DNA from: Lasiosphaeris hirsuta
Lineage: Eukaryota > Ascomycota > Sordariomycetes > Sordariales > Lasiosphaeriaceae
Length of the DNA stretch: 64,000 nt
NCBI GenBank assembly: GCA_030549175.1
Contig: JAUKUA010000005.1
Location: 4,092,001-4,156,000, forward strand
Direction: 5' to 3'
Part shown: positions 55,714 through 64,000 of the stretch, piece by piece
How the letters are laid out: each line of letters opens with the position of its first letter
How positions within the stretch are numbered: the stretch's first letter is position 1
The notes under the pieces: generated by a model
Databases searched by the model: none
Told to the model about the DNA's origin: nothing
The model's input: the letters and a program-made list of their open reading frames with translations, nothing else
Program-made: the position numbers and the translations under genes

Positions 55714-58019
55714 ATGTCGGATAAATCGAATCATGATAACCGGTCTCGTTGGGATCGAGATGATTCAAGCACCGCAGACGATCTCGGGGCAATCCGCGCC
55801 CTACTTCTGGCGATCGTCAGACACCACTCCATCGAGATTCCAAAGGAGGTCACCCCCCTCGTCAGGATCAGCATGGATCATGTCGACCCCAAAGGGAGCC
55901 GTTACAATGAGGACGAGACAATAGACTATCACATCCGGCAGCTACTTGTCTTGAAGCGTATGGGACTGGGGTTGGCGAGCCTCGGGTCCCAGATCGATCT
56001 ACACGTACAATCAGTTGCAAGGCGAGACCTTGGAGTAGACGTGTCCACTGTGTTGTCATGGTCAATTAACTTGCCCAGTGTTCTACACCATGGAAATGTA
56101 GACTATGGTGAATTCGGCTACGACGAAAACGGTTATGTAGTACCTTTTGATACAGGGGACAACCCTCAACTTGGACTCCGCAGCGTTCGCCAAACCAATT
56201 TAACTTACTCGCCACCCCCCTCACGTCTCGACATCAGGGAACATATTGTATGTTTTACTCTTGGTCTACTTGGAATAAAGTTCGTAGAGGGCTGCTAATC
56301 AGGTCGACATGATAGTTTAAGAAACGAGAGGGGCAGATCCTTTCCTCGCCATGGGCGAGACAACGCTTTGGAAAAGAACTGTAAGAGCCCAGCTCGACCC
56401 TTTTGGCACATGGGTACCTACCTACCTACCTACCTGCTAGTGTAGCTGATATGTTTTTTTTCTTCTTCTTTTTCTTTTTCCTAGGTACATCGGGATGTAT
56501 GGTAGGTACGAAGACGGGATTGATCCCTTTGTCATCGCCCAGCTGTACTTGAGCGATGCCGATGATACATCAGCGACCAGCCACGACAGCCACTCAGCAG
56601 CCTCGTCGAGACAACGGCTAGCTACAGATTTCTCAAGTCAGTTCACAGGAAAGTGGGAGCCAAGCCGACACTCGTGGGGCAGCTCGGACCATAGGCGAAG
56701 TTCGGACGATGGCTGGGGGACTTTGATGGCGTTCAGCAAGCCCCGTCGGGAAGATGTCGTCTTTCAATACCACATGCGCGTATTCACCACCCAGTCTGGG
56801 TTGCCGCGAAAAAGCCCCGGTCTTCAGAGAGATTCCGGGACTTTGACGGTCCCGGGTGATAGTAAACGAAATCTCGATATATACGAGATTCGTTACGCTG
56901 TCGGGCTCAAGACTACGTGGGAACTGGACCTGCCAGTTTTCTCCTTGGTTACCATGACCGACTCTTTCCCGGTTACTGGCCTAGACGACCTGGTGCAGTT
57001 ATGGGACACCAATACCTGGACGACCGCAGGCATCCACCCATCAATCCGCGCAACAGGAGTAGCGGCGTATGCTTTCAGGATTCGCTCTATGCTCCCGGGG
57101 TGGGAAGCCCAGTGGTCGCGCTTACTCGGCGAGATTGACAGAGTTCTCCGCGCTAATGTGAGTGACCCCTATTATTCCTCCAGCCAAGGGCCGGCGCGTG
57201 GTCCCTAAAACTGACCTTGAATGTACATAGCTCGCTCACATTCTCTCACCGGATCGTCGGCGGGAAATTATAGTAGATGGCAGCGACCTTCGCTTGTCAG
57301 AGTTCTATCCCGCCGTCTTACAGATCTTACGTATCGCCGCCGACTGGATACAGGAGAGTATGGACGATCTCCAGTGGATGGTCGATGATATGGAGCGGCT
57401 GTATTTTTCACCCAACACGAGCCGCTTCGTGACTTTTCTTCCTTTGGAGGACGAACCTAAAGCCCAAGAAGCAGCCATCCAGGTTTTTAGGCAGAATTGG
57501 GAGAGTGTGAGATCGCACCAGCAGCGCCTTGGCAAGGCTCTGTTGGCCCATATTACAAGGACGCAGGAGACGGTTGAGAGTCTCAAGGACGGGGTAAGTT
57601 CAGCACGCCTCTCTGTGACTTGATACTGACCGGGGGGGGGGGGGGAGGAATTGCTTATTAGATGTTCAACGCGACTTCTGTTAACGAGGCGACAAAGTCA
57701 ACGCAGCTGAACCACTACATTCTCGTCTTTACTATTGTTACTATCTTTTACCTACCCCTGAGCTTTATTGCGGTAAGTCTCCAGTGCTGCCCTGCCGTCT
57801 CTGGTATTGACGACTGATAAAGCTTACGTGATACATAAGGCACTCTTCGCGTTGGGGTTGTTTGACTGGAACGACCCAAAGCAGACCAAATCCTTTGTCG
57901 TGACAATCCTATCTGTGGCAGGCGGCACATATGTATTTTCCGGACTCTTGATATGGTTTTCACGACAGCCTGCACGATGGCGGGTCCTCACGCATGCTTT
58001 CTCCAGTATGGGGAGATGA
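55714..58019 (+). CDS. CorA-like C-terminal domain membrane protein without GMN motif
   Basis: Exons are 55714-56247, 56316-56380, 56485-57157, 57231-57593, 57662-57772 and 57840-58019 (introns 68, 104, 73, 68 and 67 nt), giving 641 aa. All six joins keep the frame. The N-terminal 170 residues and a Ser-rich segment (SATSHDSHSAASSRQRLATD) are soluble and unrecognised. The C-terminus has the CorA-like arrangement: a long helical region (PKAQEAAIQVFRQNWESVRS, RTQETVESLKDGMFNATSVN), then two membrane helices, HYILVFTIVTIFYLPLSFIA and VVTILSVAGGTYVFSGLLIW. Between them, where magnesium channels carry GMN, this protein reads AALFALGLFDWND. Metal transport is therefore doubtful. Intron 2 holds an (ACCT)n run and a T/C tract, intron 4 a G14 run. 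It neighbours two GTPase genes. Confidence 0.78.
56414..56436. repeat. (ACCT)n tetranucleotide run
   Basis: About five copies of ACCT/TACC in the second intron of the CorA-like gene, followed by a long pyrimidine tract before the acceptor. Confidence 0.8.
57632..57645. repeat. Poly-G, 14 nt, in a CorA-like gene intron
   Basis: A run of G between the probable branch site (CTGAC at 57627-57631) and the acceptor of intron 4. Confidence 0.88.
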
Positions 58020-58192
58020 GGGCTCCTATGGACTAACCATGGCATAGGCTCTCGGAGGATTCGGCAAGCCCATGATCCGTGATAGACCGATGGTTAATAG
58101 GTTGTACCCAAGTCCTACTTTACTTTCAGGAATTCCAGTCTGCACTCTTTCTATAATGTCGCCACCACCACAGAAGGCATTCTGTCACCACC

Positions 58193-58985
58193 TTATAACA
58201 CTACACAGCAACGGGGTTCCCCAATGTTTGCTCCCTTTTTGATTATTTCCCGCCCTGCGGTTGTTGACCGTACGTTGATGTGTCTCCCCGACCCGATTTG
58301 CTTGATCAACTGCAGTTGAGGAGGAGTTGGCCGGTTTGTAGAGAGTCCCACAAAGTGCTCAAGCACCCCCTTAGAAGATGCTTCATCATCGCGGAGTCTC
58401 TTGAAGATGCCGGGGCTGCTGCTGGACAGCCTCATGTATTTCGCTTCAAGATCGTCGTTTAAGCTCTCGTGTCTTGGGTAATCGCCATCATTTATGGCGT
58501 CCCACATGGTTGTAACAAAGGCCACATGGTCAAAGAATTGGTCGCCGCAAATAGATTTGAAGATGGATAAGATAGATCGAGTGGTGCCGTGAAATCTCCC
58601 GTTGATGATGCGATGGAAGTAAATGGCACCGTAGACCACCTGCGGACGCATCTTGGACAGCTTCTCGGCAATGCTGCGAAGGGCAATGAGGTTGTTTTCT
58701 GGAAAGTCCTCGAACCCAGGGGTGTCGACAAGGATGAAGGTCTTGGTACGGCCGTTGATATCCAGCTCGATCAAATAGTCCTTGCATTCAGTCGTGCCTT
58801 GGGATTGAGGTTAGTGAAATTCGCATTAGCCATGGACTAGATGTTATGAGGTGGACCGCACAAGGTTTTTGACCGTTCACCTCAACTTTCTCCTTGGTCA
58901 GAGATCTGATAAAGGAGGATTTGCCGGATCCCGTAGGGCCAATGAGAAGGATCACCATTGGGGCATTGGAGCGCTGGTTTGCCAT
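58193..58985 (-). CDS. P-loop GTPase (AIG1-like) ending in a CaaX box
   Basis: Exons on the minus strand are 58985-58874 and 58797-58193 (intron 76 nt), giving 238 aa. The Walker A/G1 motif is LLIGPTGSGKSSF near the N-terminus and the G3 motif is LVDTPGFED. Where Ras-like GTPases have NKxD, it reads FVTTMWD. The protein ends RCCVVL, whose last four residues (CVVL) form a C-aliphatic-aliphatic-Leu prenylation signal of the geranylgeranyl type. The donor of the intron (GTCAAA) is weak, but the branch site CACTAAC and the frame (KVEVNGTTECKD) support it. The size and motif order fit fungal AIG1/GIMAP-like G domains of unknown role. It converges on the CorA-like gene (173 nt apart) and diverges from a second GTPase gene. 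Confidence 0.8.
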
Positions 58986-59455
58986 TCTTTCCCGTCCTGG
59001 GTTGTGTTAAGGTGGATGAGAGAGTCTAAGGAAAAGAGGGTCGGGTTCGCGCAAAAACAAATGACACGAGATGCTCGACGAACTTGGTTATTTGAAGTAT
59101 TTGAGGTTGGGCAAGCGAAATGATGCGGTGCTGGTGGGATTCGCATCGCTGCCGGCCTATTGGATACGAATCTTCCAACGTGTCACGGTGGCGTGGTGGA
59201 GGTTGGGCAGTTGGGCCGCCAGGCTCGGCCAAGCATCGTCACCTGTGGTCGTACGCACCCGCCCACCCAAGCATGTTGGCTCGCAGATCCCTTTAAACCT
59301 TTGGGAGCCCACCCGCCCCCCCCTTCCCCCCCCCCCCCCCCCCCCCACCCGACGGCGCTGGTTATCATCTGCTCGCTCACACTCCCCCCCCCACTGCCTC
59401 TTCGATCAAGAACTTGTCTTTGCTATTTGCTATGCTGTTGAACTTCGACAGCGAC
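58986..59455. promoter_or_regulatory. Shared upstream region of two GTPase genes, with a C21 tract
   Basis: A 470-nt region between divergent starts. It holds a run of 21 C at 59326-59346 and several C/A-rich patches. Sharing of one short promoter region suggests possible co-regulation; no specific site is identified. Confidence 0.5.
59326..59346. repeat. Poly-C, 21 nt
   Basis: A homopolymer in the divergent promoter region, preceded by a further C-rich run (59316-59323). Confidence 0.9.
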
Positions 59456-60597
59456 ATGAGCAACCATCACTCGAGGAGGGAAAGCAGCAGGAATGTTCAA
59501 CTTGCAAATAGCAAGCCTGAACAGGACTCTAGGATCATGATCGCGATGGTGGGTGTGACGGGCGCAGGCAAGACAACATTCGCATCCCTTGCATCTGGTA
59601 AGGAGTTGAAGATTGGCCACGGCGTCGATCCTTGTGAGTCTACCGTTCATGTTCGTGTCTGGTACGCTCCATGCCACCTGACTCACCATAAGTCGGCTAA
59701 CAACCGAGCAATACCCAGGCACCCGGGAGCCGATGGCTATTGAGTTTATGCTGGATAGCCGCCAAATCGTCCTGATCGATACACCCGGCTTCGATGACGA
59801 TATGCGGTCCGACCTAGTGATTCTCGAAGACATTGCCAAATGGATGGCTAAGAAAGGATACCTAAAGAACCATCTGCTCGACGGTCTCATCTTTCTCCAC
59901 CCCGTCATGCTCAACAGGGTCGGTGGGTCTGAACGGAATCGTACGCGACTCCTGCAGGCGATCCTCGGGAAGGACGCCTACAGTCGCGTTATCATTGCCA
60001 CAACCTTTTGGGGATCTATCAAATCCGAAGAGGAAATCAACAGATGGCTGGATGGCAGAAAGAGCGTTGGGGGTGTGTGGCACGAGATGATTCAGCATGG
60101 AGCAAAAGTCATGAAACACAGCAACGACGCAATGTCGGCCCATAATATCATCGGAGAGATCATCAAGATTACCGACGAGAATGGAAAGTTGGAGCCTCTG
60201 CTGCGAAAGGAGCTCAAGAATCATAAGGGACGAGTCATCAAGACGTCGGCCGGTAAGGAGCTCGAGAGGCAAGTCATGAAGGATATTGTGTCGCTCGACA
60301 GGAAGCTCGAGGAGCATGAGAAGGATCGTCCCCCAGACTCCGATGGAAGGGACAAAGATCTCGAAGTCCGGGAGAAGTATAAAATATGGCATCGCGACAA
60401 GCAGATGATGGAGGATAGGCTCCAGCGGAGGAAGAAACAGTTGAAGAAGCTGGGAAGCTTGGTTGTAAGTATCCCATATTCCACTACGCAGGGCGCTCCG
60501 TACGACGCTGACTTTTCAGTTTGAAGATTCGAATCAAAACTTTCTTAGCTTCTATTTTTGGGTGAACCGCACACATGCGGCCCTAGCTTTGAGATAG
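59456..60597 (+). CDS. P-loop GTPase (AIG1-like) with C-terminal coiled coil
   Basis: Exons are 59456-59633, 59719-60464 and 60520-60597 (introns 85 and 55 nt), giving 333 aa. An in-frame ATG at 59432 is an alternative start adding 8 residues. The G1 motif is MVGVTGAGKTTF and the G3 motif is IDTPGFDDD. The G4 position reads IIATTFWGS, without the Asp that reads guanine in classical GTPases. The last third is charged and helical (RDKQMMEDRLQRRKKQLKKL), likely a coiled coil. The third exon was assigned because the frame through 60465-60519 looks like an intron (GTAAGT, CTGAC, TTTTCAG); it adds a short tail ending NRTHAALALR. No CaaX box is present. It is divergent from the CaaX GTPase and convergent with the ankyrin gene. 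Confidence 0.78.
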
Positions 60598-61332
60598 TCT
60601 TTCGGCAAGGTCACCATTCTAGTTCCTGGCGTCACGTCCTTGACTGTCCCGAGGGTACTTGGCTTGCTAGAAGCACCTCGCAATATCATTCTAACCCACG
60701 TTGTATCCTCTTGCGTGAAAAGGTTGTCCCTACCGTTTCTCCCCCCTTGTATTCTTGACAGAATACTTTTGTCCACCCAATTGCTTGTCAAGGCGGAATG
60801 GCCATCTTGCTGAACCGGCCGCCAGTCACATCTGGAGCTTTCATAAACTCGCTACTATCCACAGTAAGACAAGGAGACTACAGGCACTGTCTATTTCTGC
60901 ACAAAGAAATAGAGAGGGAAAAATTCAGGTTGGTCGTCGGGGCGGCCAAGTGCAGCCGACAACTGGGTAGCCGGGCATATATGTCCTGTAACTAATGCGC
61001 CGCCCTTCCCACAATCCAATCCTCCATCCTCTAGGCTGGCGTGCGCCCCAAAACAAAAAGGTACAATCTCGAACAGCATAATGTAGGGCCGGTTCAAAAT
61101 CCACCAAGCCCTCTTCTTTTACATCTCTCCTTGCTGGGTTATCCTAGCTCCTGGCACGGGAGGTTGAGTATGGTAAGCTCGCGTACCGCAAGGATCTTAT
61201 GTCATGACCTGCAGGCCGCCAATTTCGCCCCCGTCGACCCCCCCTCCCCCACCTAAATTAGTAGGACGTAGTGTTAACAAGGGATCCTCCCATTAACGAT
61301 GTCGGCCCCATTTTGCAATGTCCGCCTTTCTT
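60598..61332. other. Intergenic between convergent genes
   Basis: About 735 nt with short frames only, presumably 3' UTRs. Confidence 0.45.
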
Positions 61333-63870
61333 CTAGCCGTTCCCAGTTATGGTTTCGAAAAGTACCCTCGCAGTCGCGTATTCATTTTCGCTTTCACTCC
61401 CCATCGAAGCTCTCACCTTCAAAAATGCTTCTAACGGTGTGTTGCTTTGTGAATCACGGCAGTTTGGGCTGATACACTGCAAGCCTTGGTGGTGCAGCCC
61501 GAAGAGACGTAGCGTCGAGACAGAGCTGTATCGCGTAGCATAATGAAGCACCGTCATTTTGCTATTGTCGACAATGTCTAAGCGTGCGCCATACTCGAGC
61601 AAGAGTCGGACCATCTCGGTATGATCCCAGTATAAGGAAATAAGTAATGGGCTTCGGCCGGTCAGGTCTTGATGGTCTGGGTTAGCGCCGTACCGGAGAA
61701 GAAGCCTTGCATGCGCCGTGTTGTTGGTGCGCGCAGCAAAGTGAATGGGTGTCCGGCCTTTATACTCTTCATGTTCGAGGAGGCCACGACAGAAGTCGCT
61801 CACGTTGGGAATGCGATCCACGGACCCACTCCCATCATGATCCGGGTCCGAGTCTGGGCCAAGTGTCTTGGTGGCAAGATTGTCACAGATGCCCCGTTGA
61901 GTATCATGAGGACCTTCAAGGCTTGCCGCTGCTTCGAGGATGAACTGCAGGCTCCGGTAGTGGCCCGTCTCAGCCGACAGGTGGAGGGGGGTCTGGCCTC
62001 TGGTATCTGGGATATGGAGCGCGGCGCCGTAGCTTATTAGCGTCTGTATGTCGTGGTAGTCGCCTGGTTTCTGGGCGGCCCAGCAGAGTGGAGTTCGTCC
62101 GAAAGCGCATACCGTGTCGATACCTGCGGAGTTGGTTTGAAGGTTGTTGCTCAGGTTCAGCCGAGATATTCCTAACACAATGAGATGGAGAGTAGAAAAA
62201 TTGCTGTTTTGTAAATCTTCGGTCTCGTCAAGCAGGTCGGCAAATATCTCCCTAAAAGCAGCGTATACTGGTTTGTCGGGGTCTTCTAGGAGATAGCTCC
62301 ACAAGGTATCAATAACCGACCTAGGGGATCCTAGTCAGCCGCCAATAGGGCAAATCGTGTGCTGACGTCACCAACATACTGAGAGTACTTATCCTCCATC
62401 CTCGGATCTGCCTTTTGGGCCAGCACAAACTTTGCCATATCTACCTGACCGGCAGTAAGAGCAAACTGAAATAGAATTAGCGTAGAAAGCTCAGGGGGAG
62501 AAGGGTTGTGGGTCCTACATGCAAGGCTGAACGGCCCTCGTTGACGTTGACATCGAAAACGGATGCTTTTCCCTCCGAGAACAGCCTCTGCACCCCTTTT
62601 ATGTTCCCCTTCTGCGCCAAGGTGAACAGGTGGGCCGATGCCGGGATGACGCGTGGAAACTTGACGTGGAGCTGGTGACCATCAAAACTATTCCATGAGT
62701 CTAGCAATGACACCATACGACCAGCGAATGGTGCCCAATTAGGGAAGTAGTATGATGCCTTGGGGATGCCCTTGTCGGCCCTTTTGCAGAGCCTCTGTGT
62801 GCACGAGGCTTTCCCGGTGAATGGGAGTATCGCTCCAGAGTATTCGGTAAATAACGAGCCGAGGATGTTGGAAACCCAGGACAGAGGCTGCACATACGAA
62901 GCCCTGTGGCAGCGGCAAGTACAGAGTCGCGCCTTACACGGCCGTGTGACAACAGTGGACGTAATAACCTGCATTACGGTCCCTCTTGTCCCGGAGCCTG
63001 ATGCTTGATTTGTAGCCTGGACCAGTGTCCTGCGCGTTTCCGCTTCTCCCGCCACACCCTGTCCATCCTGGTGTTGTATCGCCCCAGTAGTCGATAGTGG
63101 GGGTAGTGGTGGATCATGTTTGGTCTCATTGGCGGTGGTAGAAGGGCTCTGGTTCGAGGACTGTCGAGTAGCATGATCGATGTCTGAGATCTTGGCGTGG
63201 ACTTCGCTTGTCAGGATCCTGACTTGGCGCAGCTCGGTGCGAAAGATGGTCACCAAGGACCAACTGTTGTGCTTTCTTAGCCAACCGTGATCTGCGTGGC
63301 AGGTTGGTAGTTGGGCTGCAAGTGTAGGTGGCTTACGATGAAGCTGCGATCAACTCGGCGCTAATTTGTTCGCGGAGACGCCGAATTTCTTCTTGCAGCT
63401 TTTTAACCTGGCGCTGTTTTCCTACCCATGACCTCTTGGAGAACATAATTTTGGAGGGTTGGTCCATGCCTGCCGTTTCGGCGTAGTTCTTTATCAGATG
63501 ATCCTGGAGCAAACTGCGTAGCTGCTCGACAGGTGCTGTGGCACGATCTTTGATTTTGTTAGTGCCGCAATGTACGGTGCGCTCCCCTCTTCATTCGCAA
63601 GCTTGGTGATTACCAGGTCCATCTTGGCGACCGTAACTTCAAAGTCTTGTAGCTGGGAAGCCAGGCAGGTAGTTAGTATACCCGACACTCAAGAGTAAAG
63701 TAAACAGTCTTCTCGCAGCCCATCAAGATATGCCTGCATACCTCGTTGGACAATTGAAAGAGTTCTTGGGGCGCGTCGGCCAGGTGGATGAGTCTCCCGA
63801 CAATCTTAGTCGTAGCACCGACTGCGCCAAGTAGTGAAACAACTCCGACCGTGATGGAGAATGGGTCCAT
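61333..63870 (-). CDS. HeLo-like/STAND N-terminal domain protein with ankyrin repeats
   Basis: Proposed exons on the minus strand are 63870-63742, 63652-63614, 63521-63337, 63275-62519, 62465-62380 and 62320-61333, about 727 aa. The junction between exons 2 and 3 is uncertain: a donor GTAATC and branch ACTAAC are visible but several acceptors are possible. The N-terminus MDPFSITVGVVSLLGAVGAT is typical of the fungal STAND/PigL-type (HeLo-like) N-terminal domain, followed by the coiled coil KQRQVKKLQEEIRRLREQIS. A conserved fungal module comes next (CTCRCH, ILGSLFTEYSG, YYFPNWAPFAG, FTLAQKGNIKGVQRLFSEGK). Ankyrin repeats fill the C-terminus: RGQTPLHLSAETGHYRSLQF, GRTPIHFAARTNNTAHARLL, GRSPLLISLYWDHTEMVRLL. 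There is no NACHT or NB-ARC NTPase domain. Such proteins are thought to sense or signal, but no role is established here. Confidence 0.75.
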
Positions 63871-64000
63871 GTTCGCTGCAAGCAGTGATGGTAGGCGCTG
63901 AGGAAAAAGACGGATCAAACACTACTTTGCGAAGTGCGAGTGCGACTCAGCGTGCCTCTCACAATTGGGAAATACAGATACGTTGTAATTGACGGGCTGC
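63871..64000. other. Upstream region of the ankyrin gene
   Basis: The last 130 nt, up to the right edge. Nothing else can be seen. Confidence 0.4.

Overview
The window looks like nuclear DNA of a filamentous ascomycete (Pezizomycotina, most likely Sordariomycetes). The genes carry short GT-AG introns, mostly 52-85 nt, several with a CTRAC-type branch point. The protein set is fungal: an eS7 ribosomal protein, dynactin p62, twinfilin, a PMC1-type calcium ATPase, DUF8004-like and DUF7704-like proteins, and a HeLo-like/ankyrin protein. Decayed sequences carry TAG stops that fit CpA-to-TpA change, as expected from repeat-induced point mutation (RIP). No prokaryotic operon structure, tRNA, rRNA or CRISPR array was recognised. 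All exon joins were worked out by hand from splice signals and reading frame. Start codons were moved to an ATG wherever the longest open frame began at TTG or GTG.

Layout, left to right. 1-1.7 kb: the end of a dead Fot1/pogo-type DNA transposon, running off the left edge. 1.8-5.6 kb (-): PMC1-type Ca2+-ATPase. 7.0-8.6 kb (+): multi-pass membrane protein. 9.8-10.1 kb: a 17-bp minisatellite. 10.2-11.9 kb (+): unrecognised basic/acidic protein with a probable one-base frame break. 13.2-14.1 kb (+): EXPERA-like membrane protein. 15.1-17.8 kb (-): DUF8004-like protein. 20.3-22.2 kb (+): dynactin p62. 22.7-23.7 kb (-) and 24.1-24.6 kb (+): ribosomal protein eS7 and a DUF7704-like membrane protein, divergent. 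25.6-26.8 kb (+): zinc alcohol dehydrogenase. 27.2-28.4 kb (-): decayed F-box/LRR-like gene. 29.1-29.9 kb (+): class I glutamine amidotransferase. 29.9-35.3 kb: a gene-poor stretch. 35.3-39.2 kb (+): calpain with a very long charged tail. 40.1-40.5 kb (-): small membrane protein. 41.1-43.4 kb (-): membrane-anchored pepsin-like protein that has lost both catalytic aspartates. 44.3-45.3 kb (+): twinfilin. 46.4-49.6 kb (-): zinc-finger/Est1-type protein with membrane segments. 50.1-51.4 kb (+): orphan membrane protein.

The right end, 51.4-64 kb, has an accessory character. Gene-poor DNA with decayed or small ORFs leads into four unusual genes in alternating orientation: a CorA-like membrane protein (55.7-58.0, +), a P-loop GTPase ending in a CaaX box (58.2-59.0, -), a second P-loop GTPase (59.5-60.6, +) and a HeLo-like N-domain/ankyrin protein (61.3-63.9, -). 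This quartet is the best candidate here for an undescribed system, possibly allorecognition or innate-immunity-like. That role is inferred from domain types and proximity only. The rest of the window is ordinary housekeeping and conserved fungal genes without obvious functional clustering.
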